Origin: Alphaproteobacteria bacterium
GTDB taxonomy: Bacteria > Pseudomonadota > Alphaproteobacteria > Sphingomonadales > Sphingomonadaceae
Reading direction: 5' to 3'
Length of the DNA stretch: 64,000 bases
Assembly: GCA_019232625.1 (NCBI GenBank)
Contig: JAFANP010000032.1
Location: 58,938-122,937 of the forward strand
The notes under the pieces were generated by a model, which was not told where the DNA came from, ran no database searches, and saw only the letters and a list, made by a program, of their open reading frames with translations. A program made the translations under genes and the position numbers. This document shows positions 1 to 8,745 of the stretch, piece after piece. The stretch's first letter is position 1; each line of letters opens with the position of its first letter.

Positions 1-80
1 CAGCCGAGGAAATCGGTGCCGCGCCGCATCAGGCGCCGCAGCCGGTCGCGGCCGACGGCGGAGGTGGCTTGTTCGTTCAT
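1..80 (-). CDS. Unidentified protein, N-terminal fragment
   Basis: An ATG at 80 opens a minus-strand reading frame that runs off the window after about 26 residues (begins MNEQATSAVGRDRL, rich in arginine). A purine-rich GAGGA lies immediately upstream of the ATG, supporting this start. It begins 55 nt after the lysC stop in the same direction, so it is probably co-transcribed with lysC. The visible part is too short to assign a family. Confidence 0.5.
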   Translation of the reverse strand, partial: MNEQATSAVGRDRLRRLMRRGTDFLG

Positions 81-135
81 ATCCTCGTCCCCCCGAGAGC
101 CGGAACCCGGGCCCGCGCCGCGACGACGGAGCGGC

Positions 136-1374
136 TCATGCCGCGTCCTCCGCGTCGAGGCCGTAGGCGGTGTGGAGCACCCGCACCGCAAGCTCGGTAT
201 ATTCCTCCGCGATCAGCACCGACACCTTGATCTCGGAAGTGGTGATTGCGAGGATGTTTATACCCCGGTCCGCCAAAGCCTGGAACATCTGGGCGGCGAT
301 GCCCGCATTGGAGCGCATGCCCACTCCGACCGCGCTCACCTTGACGACGTTCGTGTCGGTCAGGATCTCGTCGAACCCGACGCCTTCCCGCGCCTTCTCG
401 AGGAGGTCACGGCTCTGCGCCAGCGACGCCGTCGGCACGGTGAAGGTGAGGTCGCTGCGCTGGCCGGCGCGGGGCACCGACTGGACGATCATGTCGACGT
501 TGATCCCCCCCTGGGCGAGCGGCGCGAAGATGGAGGCGACCGAGCCCGGCCGGTCCGGCACGCCGGTCAGCGTGATCCGCGCCTCGTTCTTGTCATAGGC
601 GATGCCGGTGATGAGCTGGCGTTCCATGTCGAATTCCCGGATGGCCTCGTCGCCGACCACCATGGTGCCGGGGCGGTCGTCGAACGAGGTGAGGACGCGG
701 ATGGGGATGCCCTCGCGCATGGCGAGCCCCACGGAGCGGGTCTGGAGGACCTTGGCGCCGACCGAGGCGAGCTCCAGCATCTCCTCGTAGGTGACGGCGG
801 GGAGCTTGCGGGCGCGGGGCACGATGCGCGGGTCGGTGGTGTAGACGCCGTCGACGTCGGTGTAGATGTCGCAGCGGTCGGCGCGGACGGCGGCGGCGAG
901 CGCCACCGCCGAGGTGTCGGAGCCGCCGCGGCCGAGGGTCGCGACGTCGCCGTCCTCGGTGACTCCCTGGAAGCCCGGGATGACGGCGATTCCGTCCGCG
1001 GCGAAGACCCGCTCGAGCACCGCCGCGTCTATCCCCTCGATGAGGGCGGCGGCGTGGCCCGAGGTGAGGATCGGCAGCTGCCATCCCATGTAGGAGCGGG
1101 CGTTGAGGCCCATGCCCTGGAGGGTGATGGCGAGCAGCCCGCTCGTCACCTGCTCCCCGGAAGCGACGACCACGTCATATTCGCGCGGGTCGTAGAGCGA
1201 CGAGGCCTCGCGGCAGAACTGGATCAGCCGGTCGGTCTCGCCCGCCATGGCGGAGACGACGACGGCAAGCTGGTGCCCCGCCTCCGCCTCCCGCTTGACG
1301 AGCCCGGCGACGTGGCGAATCCGCTCGATCCCCGCCATCGACGTGCCGCCGAACTTCATGACGATGCGGGCCAT
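136..1374 (-). CDS. lysC: Aspartate kinase
   Basis: Phosphorylates L-aspartate in the first step of lysine, threonine, methionine and diaminopimelate synthesis in the cytoplasm. The 412-residue product has the amino-acid-kinase signature KFGGTS at residues 7-12, a GRGGSDTSA nucleotide-binding segment near residue 145, and two C-terminal ACT domains (about 255-400) typical of feedback-inhibited enzymes. The frame is open 50 codons further upstream, but the family N-terminus starts at the ATG at 1374 (MARIVMKFGG), so the extension is rejected. The next gene upstream on the same strand is lysA, giving a lysine/DAP pair. Length and motifs fit the single-domain alphaproteobacterial enzyme without a homoserine dehydrogenase fusion. 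Confidence 0.96.
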   Translation of the reverse strand: MARIVMKFGGTSMAGIERIRHVAGLVKREAEAGHQLAVVVSAMAGETDRLIQFCREASSLYDPREYDVVVASGEQVTSGLLAITLQGMGLNARSYMGWQLPILTSGHAAALIEGIDAAVLERVFAADGIAVIPGFQGVTEDGDVATLGRGGSDTSAVALAAAVRADRCDIYTDVDGVYTTDPRIVPRARKLPAVTYEEMLELASVGAKVLQTRSVGLAMREGIPIRVLTSFDDRPGTMVVGDEAIREFDMERQLITGIAYDKNEARITLTGVPDRPGSVASIFAPLAQGGINVDMIVQSVPRAGQRSDLTFTVPTASLAQSRDLLEKAREGVGFDEILTDTNVVKVSAVGVGMRSNAGIAAQMFQALADRGINILAITTSEIKVSVLIAEEYTELAVRVLHTAYGLDAEDAA

Positions 1375-1540
1375 GGGCGGCGCGATAGGGGCGGCCGCCG
1401 CGGAAGGCAAGGAAGGCCGGAGCCATCCGACCCCGGACCCCGGCGGCCCGGGCAGAGCCTGGTTCAGGCAATCCCGCCCCGGGGCTCCTCCTGTCCAAGC
1501 TGAAACACGGAGAGGCAATTCCACCGGATCGGGACGGATT

Positions 1541-2800
1541 CTAGAGCCAGTCCGGCACGCGGTCGGCGGCGATGAGCGCCTCGACGTCGAGGCGGGGCCG
1601 GACGACCGCCCAGCGGCCGCCGCTCACCAGCACCTCGGGCGTCAGCGGCCGGCTGTTGTAGGTGCTCGACATGGCCGCGGCGTAGGCGCCGGCCGTGCGG
1701 AAGACGAGGAGGTCGCCGGGCTCCACCGAGTCCATCTCCCGCGCCGTGGCGAAGGTGTCGCCCGTCTCGCAGACGGGGCCGACGACGTTCGCCACCATCC
1801 GGCTCCCGCGCGGGCGCACCGCCTCGATCGCGTGCCAGGCCTCGTAGAGCGCGGGGCGCATCAGGTCGTTCATCGCCGCGTCGACGACCAGGAAGGGGTG
1901 GGCGGCGCCCGGCTTGATGCGGATGAGGCGGGTGACCAGCACGCCGGCATTGGCGACGATCAGGCGGCCCGGCTCGAACACCAGCCGCGCCCCCCAGCCG
2001 CCGGCGATCCGCTTGACCATGGCGCCGTACGCCTCGGGCGTCGGCGGCGGGGGCAGGGACGGGTCGTAGGGGACTCCGAGCCCGCCGCCGAGATCGGCGA
2101 CCTCGATCGCGTGGCCGGCCGCCCGGAGCTCGCCGATCAGGCCGCCGAGGCGGGTGAACGCCTCCTCGAGGGGGGCAAGGCTGGTCAGCTGGCTGCCGAT
2201 ATGGACGGCGACGCCCTGCACCCGAAGCCCCGGCAGCGCCGCCGCCCGGGCGTAGGCCGCCGCCGCCTCGCCAAGGGGGATTCCGAACTTGTTCTCGGCC
2301 GCGCCCGTCGAGATCTTGGCGTGCGTGCCCGACAGGACGTCGGGATTGATGCGGAAGCCGACCGGCGCGGTCTTCCCCATCCGCGAGGCGACGGCCGACA
2401 GCATCTCGGCCTCCGCGACGGATTCGACGTTGAACTGGAAAAGGCCGCCGCCGAGCGCCAGCGCCATCTCCTCCTCGGTCTTGCCGACGCCCGAGAAGAC
2501 GATCCGGCCGGCGGGTATCCCCGCGGCGACGGCGCGGCGATATTCTCCGCCGGAGACGACGTCCGCCCCGAGGCCCTGCCGGGCGAGGGTCGCGACGACG
2601 GCGGCGTTCGGATTGGCCTTCACGGCATAGGCGATGAGCGGGTCGCCGACCGCGGCGAGCGCGACGCGAAGCGCCGCCACCTGGCGCACCATCGCCGCCG
2701 CCGAATAGACGTAGACCGGAGTGCCGACGGCCGCGGCGACGTCGGCGAGCGGCACGTCCTCACAGTGGAGCGCGCCGTCGCGCAGCTCGAAATGGTCCAT
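1541..2800 (-). CDS. lysA: Diaminopimelate decarboxylase
   Basis: Decarboxylates meso-diaminopimelate to L-lysine using pyridoxal phosphate. The 419-residue product is a fold-III PLP enzyme: the Schiff-base lysine is in YAVKANPN (K61), a GGGLG phosphate-binding segment lies near residue 230, and the CETGD motif that supplies the catalytic cysteine is near residue 345. The same frame is open far upstream to about 4435, but homology begins at the ATG at 2800, which faces the divergent ubiG start with about 50 nt between them. It lies upstream of lysC on the same strand, so both enzymes act in lysine and cell-wall precursor supply. Confidence 0.96.
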   Translation of the reverse strand: MDHFELRDGALHCEDVPLADVAAAVGTPVYVYSAAAMVRQVAALRVALAAVGDPLIAYAVKANPNAAVVATLARQGLGADVVSGGEYRRAVAAGIPAGRIVFSGVGKTEEEMALALGGGLFQFNVESVAEAEMLSAVASRMGKTAPVGFRINPDVLSGTHAKISTGAAENKFGIPLGEAAAAYARAAALPGLRVQGVAVHIGSQLTSLAPLEEAFTRLGGLIGELRAAGHAIEVADLGGGLGVPYDPSLPPPPTPEAYGAMVKRIAGGWGARLVFEPGRLIVANAGVLVTRLIRIKPGAAHPFLVVDAAMNDLMRPALYEAWHAIEAVRPRGSRMVANVVGPVCETGDTFATAREMDSVEPGDLLVFRTAGAYAAAMSSTYNSRPLTPEVLVSGGRWAVVRPRLDVEALIAADRVPDWL

Positions 2801-2851
2801 TCTTTCTGCTTTTGCGTTGGGAGCGGAGCGGCGTCCTGATAGGTGCGGGAG

Positions 2852-3580
2852 ATGACCACGGCAACAGGCACGACGATCGATCCCGGCGAAGCCGCCCGCT
2901 TCGGCGCCATGGCGGCCGACTGGTGGGATCCGAAAGGCTCCTCGGCCACCCTCCACCAGCTCAACCCGGTGCGGCTCGCCTACATACGCGACCGGATCGA
3001 CCAGCATTGGGGGCTCGACGAATGCGACCTGAAGCCGCTCGCGGGGCGCCGCGCCGCCGACGTCGGCTGCGGCGCGGGCCTGCTCAGCGAGCCGCTGGCC
3101 CGGCTCGGCGCGGAGGTGACCGGCGTCGACGCGGCGCCGGAGAACATCGCCGCCGCGCGCGAGCACGCGCTCGCCCAGGGGCTGGCGATCGACTATCGGG
3201 TCGGCAGCGTCGAGGCCCTGGCCGGGGGCTATGACCTGGTGACCTCGCTCGAGGTCGTCGAGCATGTCGCCGACGTGCGCGGGTTCGTTCAGGGGCTGGC
3301 CGGCGCGCTGGCCGCGAACGGGCTGCTGATCCTCTCGACCCCCAACCGCACGGCCCTTTCGCGGCTGATGCTGATCGCGCTGGGGGAGGGCACCGGCCGC
3401 ATCCCGCGCGGCACCCACGACTGGGACAGGTTCATCGCCCCCGACGAGATGTGCGCCCTCCTCGCCGACGCCGGGCTGGAGGTGCTGGACTGCCACGGCC
3501 TCGCCTGGGGCCCGGCCCGCGGCTTCCACCTCTCCGACAGCAAGAGCCTGGATTATTTCGTCACGGCGACGCGGCGGTAG
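2852..3580 (+). CDS. ubiG: Ubiquinone biosynthesis O-methyltransferase
   Basis: S-adenosylmethionine-dependent methyltransferase that performs both O-methylations of the ubiquinone ring. The 242-residue product has motif I DVGCGAG at residues 70-76, the family N-terminus (AARFGAMAADWWDPKGS, then LHQLNPVRL), the SLEVVEHV segment and the C-terminal HDWDRF and DYFVTA segments of UbiG. A GTG three codons upstream (2843) is possible, but the ATG at 2852 fits family starts better. It is transcribed divergently from lysA and faces the GST gene across an 18-bp inverted repeat. Confidence 0.94.
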   Translation: MTTATGTTIDPGEAARFGAMAADWWDPKGSSATLHQLNPVRLAYIRDRIDQHWGLDECDLKPLAGRRAADVGCGAGLLSEPLARLGAEVTGVDAAPENIAAAREHALAQGLAIDYRVGSVEALAGGYDLVTSLEVVEHVADVRGFVQGLAGALAANGLLILSTPNRTALSRLMLIALGEGTGRIPRGTHDWDRFIAPDEMCALLADAGLEVLDCHGLAWGPARGFHLSDSKSLDYFVTATRR

Positions 3581-3632
3581 CGTCCCGGGGTCGGGAAAGG
3601 GCGTCTGGGCAGGGCGTCTGGGGACAGGGCGC

Positions 3633-3704
3633 TTGGGGACAGTTACTTTTCCGCACCTCGGCCCTTCGTTTCGCGCCGCCGTGCTGAAAAGTAACTGTCC
3701 CCAA
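3633..3704. repeat. 18-bp perfect inverted repeat (REP-like palindrome)
   Basis: Arms TTGGGGACAGTTACTTTT (3633-3650) and its exact reverse complement (3687-3704) enclose 36 nt. Partial copies of the GGGGACAG core precede it (about 3618-3627). The element sits between convergent ubiG and the GST gene, with a T-run at the end of the first arm, so it may also end transcription in both directions. GGGGACAGTTACTTTTC-type ends recur as dispersed repeats in many Proteobacteria, some associated with REP/Y1 transposases. No transposase is present here. A degenerate relic may lie at about 8731-8760. Confidence 0.7.
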
Positions 3705-3723
3705 CGGCTTCCCCGTGACGCGC

Positions 3724-4395
3724 CTAGAAATCCACCTTGTCGTAATGGGCGGGAGGGGCGATCACTTCCATGCGCTCGGCGAGGAGCGGCCGGAAGCTCG
3801 GCCGCGACTTCATCACCATGTACCAGTCGGCGGTCTGCTTGTGGCCGCGCCAGTCGATCCCGCCGAGATAGTCGGCGACCGACAGCTGGGACGCGGCGGC
3901 GAGGTCGGCGAGGCTCAGCGCCGCGCCGGCGAGCCAGCGGCGGTGGTCGAGCAGATAGTCGATATAGTCGATATGGGCGTTCGCGGTCTTCATCGCCTCC
4001 CGAAGCACCCGCGTGTCGGGAGCGTCGCGGTTGACCAGCCGCTTCAGCATCCGTTCTTCCATCAGCGGCTTGACGACGTCGCCGTGGAAGCCCTCGTCGA
4101 ACCAGGCGACCAGCCGCCGCACCTCGGCGCGGTTCGGCGCCGTCCCCGGGATCATCGGCGCCCGGTCCACCGTCTCCTCGAAATATTCGCAGATGGCGCC
4201 CGAATCGATGAGGACGATGCCCCGCGATTCCTCGACGAGGACGGGAGTCTTGCCGGCCGGGTTGAGGTCCGCGAACTCGTCCCGCCGCAGCCAGGGGGAC
4301 TCGCGGACGAGCTCGTGCGTGACGCCCTTCTCGGCGAGCATGAGCCGCACCTTGCGCGAGAAGGGGCATAAGGGGAATTGATAGAGCTGCCACAT
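3724..4395 (-). CDS. Glutathione S-transferase-like protein, FzlA candidate
   Basis: A 223-residue GST-fold protein: an N-terminal thioredoxin-like half starting MWQLYQFPLCPFSRKVRL with a CPFS motif at residues 10-13, the NPAGKTPVL cis-proline segment, an ESR/DSGAI glutathione-binding-like segment, and an all-helical C-terminal half ending in a short tail. It is followed on the same strand by a small secreted protein, UppP and an NDUFA9-like reductase. This sort of GST next to uppP resembles the alphaproteobacterial division protein FzlA, an FtsZ-binding GST homologue without classical GST activity. The GST fold is clear. The FzlA role is inferred from context and length and needs an alignment. 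Confidence 0.72.
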   Translation of the reverse strand: MWQLYQFPLCPFSRKVRLMLAEKGVTHELVRESPWLRRDEFADLNPAGKTPVLVEESRGIVLIDSGAICEYFEETVDRAPMIPGTAPNRAEVRRLVAWFDEGFHGDVVKPLMEERMLKRLVNRDAPDTRVLREAMKTANAHIDYIDYLLDHRRWLAGAALSLADLAAASQLSVADYLGGIDWRGHKQTADWYMVMKSRPSFRPLLAERMEVIAPPAHYDKVDF

Positions 4396-4460
4396 GGCGC
4401 AGCCCTCTTAGCGGCGGGGAAGAGCCGCCGTCCACATCGCCCCGACTTTATCCCCGCTTT

Positions 4461-4937
4461 TTAGCGCCCGTCGTAGCGATAGTCGTCGTAGCGGCCCCGC
4501 CGGTAGCGGCCGTCGCGCAGCGCCTCGTCGATGCGGCGGGCGCTGTCCTCGATAGAGCGGCGGATGATCGGGGTGACGATCGTCACCTCCCGGGTCGCGG
4601 CGCCCAGCCCGCGGGTCGTGGCGCGGATCTCGTCGTGCATCCGCTCGCGCGCATAGGGGTCGTCGCGGCTGGCGAGGTCGCCGAGCGTCTCGCGCCGCCC
4701 GCGCGGGCCATAGGGATCGATCGCGTCGGCGACCGGACCCACGTCGACGTCCATCAGCGCGTCGGTCACCCGGGCGAGCATCGCCCCGATCCGGTCGATC
4801 TCGTAGGCGGAAGGGATGCTGCGGCGCAGCTCCGCGTCGCGCGCGTCGTAGCGGTCGTCGCGCGGATCGTGGCGCGGCTGGGCGGCGACGGGAGCGGCGA
4901 TGGCGAGCAGGCTCGCGGCGAGTATCAGCTTGCGCAC
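4461..4937 (-). CDS. Small secreted protein of unknown function
   Basis: A 158-residue product with a clear signal peptide (MRKLILAASLLAIAAPVAA, cleavage after AQ or AA near residue 20), so it is periplasmic or surface-located. The mature part is strongly charged, rich in Asp and Arg, and ends in a tyrosine/arginine-rich tail (RGRYDDYRYDGR). The GTG at 4937 is chosen because a strong GGAGGT lies 7 nt upstream; the ATG at 4952 overlaps that site. No catalytic motif is visible. It lies between the GST-like gene and uppP on the same strand and could be an envelope-associated factor, but no function can be assigned. Confidence 0.75.
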   Translation of the reverse strand: MRKLILAASLLAIAAPVAAQPRHDPRDDRYDARDAELRRSIPSAYEIDRIGAMLARVTDALMDVDVGPVADAIDPYGPRGRRETLGDLASRDDPYARERMHDEIRATTRGLGAATREVTIVTPIIRRSIEDSARRIDEALRDGRYRRGRYDDYRYDGR

Positions 4938-5041
4938 GGTCGGGACCTCCATCCAAATGTCGGCGGCACGCTTCGAAACGCGCCCGGCGGCGACTCGGTT
5001 GCGCTTATGCCGCCCCGACGATGAGCCTTTCCTGAACGATA

Positions 5042-5839
5042 TCAGCGCGCGAGCAGCCAGACGAGGGCCAGCGAGCCGGCGACGATGCGGTACCAGCCGA
5101 AGGGCGCGAAGCCGCGCCGCGAGACGATGCCGATGAACCATTTGATGACGACCAGGGCGACGAGGAAGGAGACGACAAGGCCGAGGCCGATCGCGCCCGC
5201 GCTGACGCCGAGATGGTCGTGATTCTTGGCGAGCTCCAGAGTGGTGGCGCCCATCATCGTCGGGATGGCGAGGAAGAAGCTGAATTCGGCGGCGGTGCGC
5301 CGCTCGATGCCGAGGGACAGGCCGCCGAGGATGGTGGCGCCGGAGCGGCTGACCCCCGGCACCATCGAGAGGCACTGGATGAAGCCGACCGCCACCGCCT
5401 TGCCCAGCGAGATGTCGGCGACGCCCCGTTCCGTCCCCTGCGGCACCTTGCGCTCGATGAGGAGGATGGCGATGCCGCCGACGACGAGCGCCACGGCCAC
5501 GACCCGCGCATTGCCGAGCAGCGCCTCGATATGGTCGTGGAGCAGCAGGCCGATGACCGCGGAGGGAAGGAAGGCCACCGCGACGTTGCGCAGGAACCGC
5601 CACGAGCCCGGGTCGCGCCGCACCAGCCCCGTCAGCACGGCGAGGAAGGTCCGCCAGTAGAGCACGACGACGGCGAGGATCGCTCCGAGCTGGATGACGA
5701 CGTTGAACACCTTCCACTGATTCTCGTCGTAGCCGAGCAGTTCGCCGGCGAGGATCAGGTGGCCGGTCGAGGAGACCGGGAGGAACTCGGTGACGCCCTC
5801 GACGATGCCGAGGAGGATGATGGTGAGGATCTCGGGCAT
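5042..5839 (-). CDS. uppP: Undecaprenyl-diphosphate phosphatase
   Basis: Integral inner-membrane enzyme that dephosphorylates undecaprenyl diphosphate to recycle the lipid carrier for peptidoglycan and surface polysaccharides. The 265-residue protein has the two BacA/UppP signatures: EGVTEFLPVSSTGHL near residues 14-28, with the catalytic glutamates, and PGVSRSGATI in the middle of the protein, with the catalytic arginine. It has about eight hydrophobic segments, as expected. It starts 6 nt after the stop of the NDUFA9-like gene, indicating one operon. Overexpression of this family gives bacitracin tolerance. Confidence 0.96.
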   Translation of the reverse strand: MPEILTIILLGIVEGVTEFLPVSSTGHLILAGELLGYDENQWKVFNVVIQLGAILAVVVLYWRTFLAVLTGLVRRDPGSWRFLRNVAVAFLPSAVIGLLLHDHIEALLGNARVVAVALVVGGIAILLIERKVPQGTERGVADISLGKAVAVGFIQCLSMVPGVSRSGATILGGLSLGIERRTAAEFSFFLAIPTMMGATTLELAKNHDHLGVSAGAIGLGLVVSFLVALVVIKWFIGIVSRRGFAPFGWYRIVAGSLALVWLLAR

Positions 5840-5845
5840 GGCCGG

Positions 5846-6781
5846 TCAGTAAGGCGACTTGGCGGCGAAGCGCCCGCGGCGGCGGTAGGCGGAGAGCCAG
5901 CCTTCCGCCACGGCCGCGAGCGGCGTCTTCGAGATGCCGAACGCCTCAAGGCCCTCGGCGCCCGGCGAGACGACGCTGTCGCGGCAGAGCATCAGATATT
6001 GGTCGTGGGTAAGCGGCGCCCCGGGCAGCCAGCCGGTGAGCCTCGAGCCGAGCGAGGCGGCGATGTCGGGCACCTCGACGAGGGCGCGTTCGTGGCCGGT
6101 GGTGCGGCAGATCCAGCCCATCAGCTCGCGCATCGTCATCACCTGAGGCCCGCCGAGCTCGTAGGTCCTCGCGCCGTGGCTCGCCGGGTCTAGAGCGGCG
6201 GCGGCGATCGCCCGCGCCGCGTCGGCCGCGTAGACGGGCTGAATCCTCATGCCGCCGCGGATCACCGGAAGCACCGGCGCGAGGCGGGCGAGGCCGGCGA
6301 AGCGGTTCACGAAATTGTCCTCCCGGCCGAAGAGGAGGGAGGGGCGCACGATCGTCGCCCCCGGGAAGGCGGCGCGGGCGGCGGCTTCTCCGTCGCTCTT
6401 GCTCCGGGCGTAGGCCGAGGGCGCGTCCGGCGCCGCGCCGAGGGCGGACACCTGCACCAGCGCCGCAGCGCCGGCCGCCGCGGCCGCTTCGGCGACGTGG
6501 CGGGCGCCCTCGACATGAACGGCGTGGAATGGAGGCTTGATCGCGCCGACGAGGTTCACGACGGCATCGCTGCCCTGAGCGGCTCGGGCGGCGCGGGCGG
6601 CGTCCGCGACGTCGGCGGCGACGAACTGGATCTGGCCGAGGCCCGCCAGCGGCTGAAGGAAGAAGGCGCGGCGCGGGTCCCGCTGGACGATCCGCACCCG
6701 GGCGCCGCGATCGAACAGCGCCTGGGCGACGTAGCGCCCGAGAAAGCCTCCGCCCCCGAACAAGGTGACCAGACGATCCAT
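5846..6781 (-). CDS. Complex I NDUFA9-like NAD(P)-binding protein
   Basis: A 311-residue atypical short-chain dehydrogenase/reductase. It opens with a Rossmann motif (LVTLFGGGGFLGRYVAQAL), has VNLVGAI and a YARSK segment in the active-site region, and a C-terminal substrate domain. The family resembles the NDUFA9 accessory subunit of respiratory complex I and is common in sphingomonads beside uppP. The ATG at 6781 is chosen because homology begins at MDRLVTLFGG; the longer open frame upstream runs into the tRNA gene. It probably heads an operon with uppP, the small secreted protein and the GST-like gene. Its exact substrate is not known. Confidence 0.88.
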   Translation of the reverse strand: MDRLVTLFGGGGFLGRYVAQALFDRGARVRIVQRDPRRAFFLQPLAGLGQIQFVAADVADAARAARAAQGSDAVVNLVGAIKPPFHAVHVEGARHVAEAAAAAGAAALVQVSALGAAPDAPSAYARSKSDGEAAARAAFPGATIVRPSLLFGREDNFVNRFAGLARLAPVLPVIRGGMRIQPVYAADAARAIAAAALDPASHGARTYELGGPQVMTMRELMGWICRTTGHERALVEVPDIAASLGSRLTGWLPGAPLTHDQYLMLCRDSVVSPGAEGLEAFGISKTPLAAVAEGWLSAYRRRGRFAAKSPY

Positions 6782-6881
6782 TTGCAGTCCCTTGAAAGCC
6801 GCTTGCGAGGCGCCCCTCTGCCCGCTCGCCTGCGCGTTGACAAGCGCCGCGACCGCCCCTAGTTCGCCGCTCCTACCCCGT

Positions 6882-6968
6882 GCCCAGGTGGCGGAATTGG
6901 TAGACGCACCAGCTTCAGGTGCTGGCGCTCGCAAGGGCGTGGAGGTTCGAGTCCTCTCCTGGGCACCA
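6882..6968 (+). tRNA. tRNA-Leu (anticodon CAG)
   Basis: An 87-nt class II tRNA. The acceptor stem GCCCAGG pairs with CCTGGGC, followed by discriminator A and an encoded CCA (end at 6968). The D-arm begins GGCGGAATTGGTAGACGC, the anticodon stem CCAGC/GCTGG encloses loop TTCAGGT (anticodon CAG), a long variable arm CGCTCGCAAGGGCG follows, and the T-arm carries GGTTCGAGTCC. A T-run directly after the CCA could help termination. Confidence 0.97.
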
Positions 6969-7059
6969 TTTTTCCGATGGCGCGCATCCTCCCTCAAGCC
7001 ACCGCTCCCGCGCGGAAGCGGCCGCCGTGTGGCTCCGTCGGGCGCGTTGGGGAAGTCGG

Positions 7060-8616
7060 CTATCGACCGCGTGCGGGCGCGCGCGGGCTTGCCGAAGCGG
7101 GGGCGAGGGCGGCCCTGAGCCAGTCCCCGGCAAGCGCGACGGCGCGCGACGAGCCGATGCTCTGGCCGAGCGCCTTGCTCTCCTCCTCGCTGCCCGTCTT
7201 CGCCCCTTCCTGGAACCAGTGGCTGAGGCCGTCGAGCACCACCACCCTGGCCTTCGGGTTGTGCGCCAGCGCGGCGCGGGCGGCGGCGGAATGGCCCTGT
7301 GCGGTCACCAGCGGATCGAGCGATCCGAACACCGCCAGCACCGGAATGCGCAGCGATGCGAGGTCGGAGGCGATGTGCGTCCGGCCGATGGCATGGATCT
7401 CGTCCTGGTCGACCGCCGCGAGCGCGCCCTCCGCCTGCGCGCGCGTGAAGCCGTTGGCGAGGAAGCCGTAGATCACCGCCGCCTGAAGCGGCGCGATCGC
7501 CTCGGGGCCCACTTCCGCGAGACGGGCCTCGAGAAGGGCGACGGCCGCATCGACCAGCGGCCTCACCGTCGCCTCGGCACGGCCCGACAGGATCAGCTGG
7601 TCGTGCATCGAGCGCCGGAACAGATCGACCCCGTCGCCGACCGGCCCGGCGAAGCTCACGATCGCCGCGATCCGCGGGTCGGCCGCCGCCACCGCGGGCG
7701 CGATCCGGCCGCCCTGGCTGTGGCCGACGAGCGCGATACGCGACCCGTCTATGTCCGGGCGGCGGCGCATGGCGGCAACCGCCGCCTGAGCGTCCCGCGT
7801 CAGGCCCTCGACATCCTCCGAATAGGCGCCGGTCGACTGGTTGATGCCGCGCTTGTCATAGGCCATGGCGGCGATGCCGTCGGCGAGCAGCCGGTCCATC
7901 AGCGGGCTGGAATAGCCCCGCCCGTTCGGTCCGTGCCCCTGGATGAAGATGACGAGCGGATAGGGGCCCGGGCCGTGGCCGACCGGCGTTCGCAGGGTGC
8001 CCGCCAGGGTCACGCCGGGATCCGAGGAGAAGCGCACCGCCTCCGCCACCCGATCGGGATGGAAGGCCCGGAAGGCGGCGGCGACCCGCGCCGGGCCGGC
8101 CGGACCGTCGAACATCGCCACCGGCCCGAGCGCGACCGCGCTCCTCGCCTGGCCGAGCTGAAGCCCGATCGCCTGGGTGCCCGCGGCGAGCGCCGTCGGC
8201 GCCACGGCGGTGCGGACGAAGAGGCGCCAGCGCGGTGTCAGCGCGACGCGGGCGGTGAGGAAGGCGGAATAAGGCGGCTGGCGGGCCTGGAAGAGCAGCG
8301 GGACGGTCTCCGCCGCCGCGGCTTTCGCCCAGAAGGCGAAGGTGAAGCGCTGCCCGGCCGCGAGCGCGTGGGGGATGGTGACGGCGGCGCCGCTGCTCCA
8401 GGGGTCGCCCGGCTGGGCGCGCGGCGGCGCGAGGACGCTGCCGGCGCCGACCACCCCCTCGTCGCGCGTCGGGATGTCCGGCGTGCCGTAGACGATCCAG
8501 GCGTCCGGGCCCTCCACCCGGGCGGCGGCGGGTGCGGTCGCGGCCGGCCTCGGCGTGGCCGGCCAGGGCGCGGACAGGAGGAGCAGGGCCAGGCCGATCC
8601 ATCGTCCGGTTGCCAT
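7060..8616 (-). CDS. Secreted alpha/beta-hydrolase with N-terminal beta domain
   Basis: A 518-residue protein with an N-terminal signal peptide (MATGRWIGLALLLLSAPW). A beta-rich region follows (about 40-190) that resembles a carbohydrate-binding or concanavalin-like module (FTFAFWAK, PRWRLFVRTAV). From about residue 200 it has an alpha/beta-hydrolase domain with the nucleophile elbow GHSQGG, an oxyanion-type HGPNGRG segment, an FGSLDPLV acid segment and a terminal GLSHWF catalytic histidine. This matches dienelactone-hydrolase/esterase-like exported enzymes. It is convergent with the tRNA gene. The substrate is not predictable. Confidence 0.85.
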   Translation of the reverse strand: MATGRWIGLALLLLSAPWPATPRPAATAPAAARVEGPDAWIVYGTPDIPTRDEGVVGAGSVLAPPRAQPGDPWSSGAAVTIPHALAAGQRFTFAFWAKAAAAETVPLLFQARQPPYSAFLTARVALTPRWRLFVRTAVAPTALAAGTQAIGLQLGQARSAVALGPVAMFDGPAGPARVAAAFRAFHPDRVAEAVRFSSDPGVTLAGTLRTPVGHGPGPYPLVIFIQGHGPNGRGYSSPLMDRLLADGIAAMAYDKRGINQSTGAYSEDVEGLTRDAQAAVAAMRRRPDIDGSRIALVGHSQGGRIAPAVAAADPRIAAIVSFAGPVGDGVDLFRRSMHDQLILSGRAEATVRPLVDAAVALLEARLAEVGPEAIAPLQAAVIYGFLANGFTRAQAEGALAAVDQDEIHAIGRTHIASDLASLRIPVLAVFGSLDPLVTAQGHSAAARAALAHNPKARVVVLDGLSHWFQEGAKTGSEEESKALGQSIGSSRAVALAGDWLRAALAPASASPRAPARGR

Positions 8617-8745
8617 CGCGCATTCTCCCCTGCGGACCGCCCCGGCCCCGGCGGCGGATGATGCCCGCCGGGCGCCGGTCCGTCCACAGGCGTGCCGCGC
8701 CCGCCGCCGGTGAGGAGGGGGAGGGGACGGTCGATATGACTGTCC

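Noticed and set aside
2801..4435. N-terminal extension of lysA to 4435
   Set aside because: It would run through ubiG and the GST gene in antisense; the DAP decarboxylase sequence starts at 2800.
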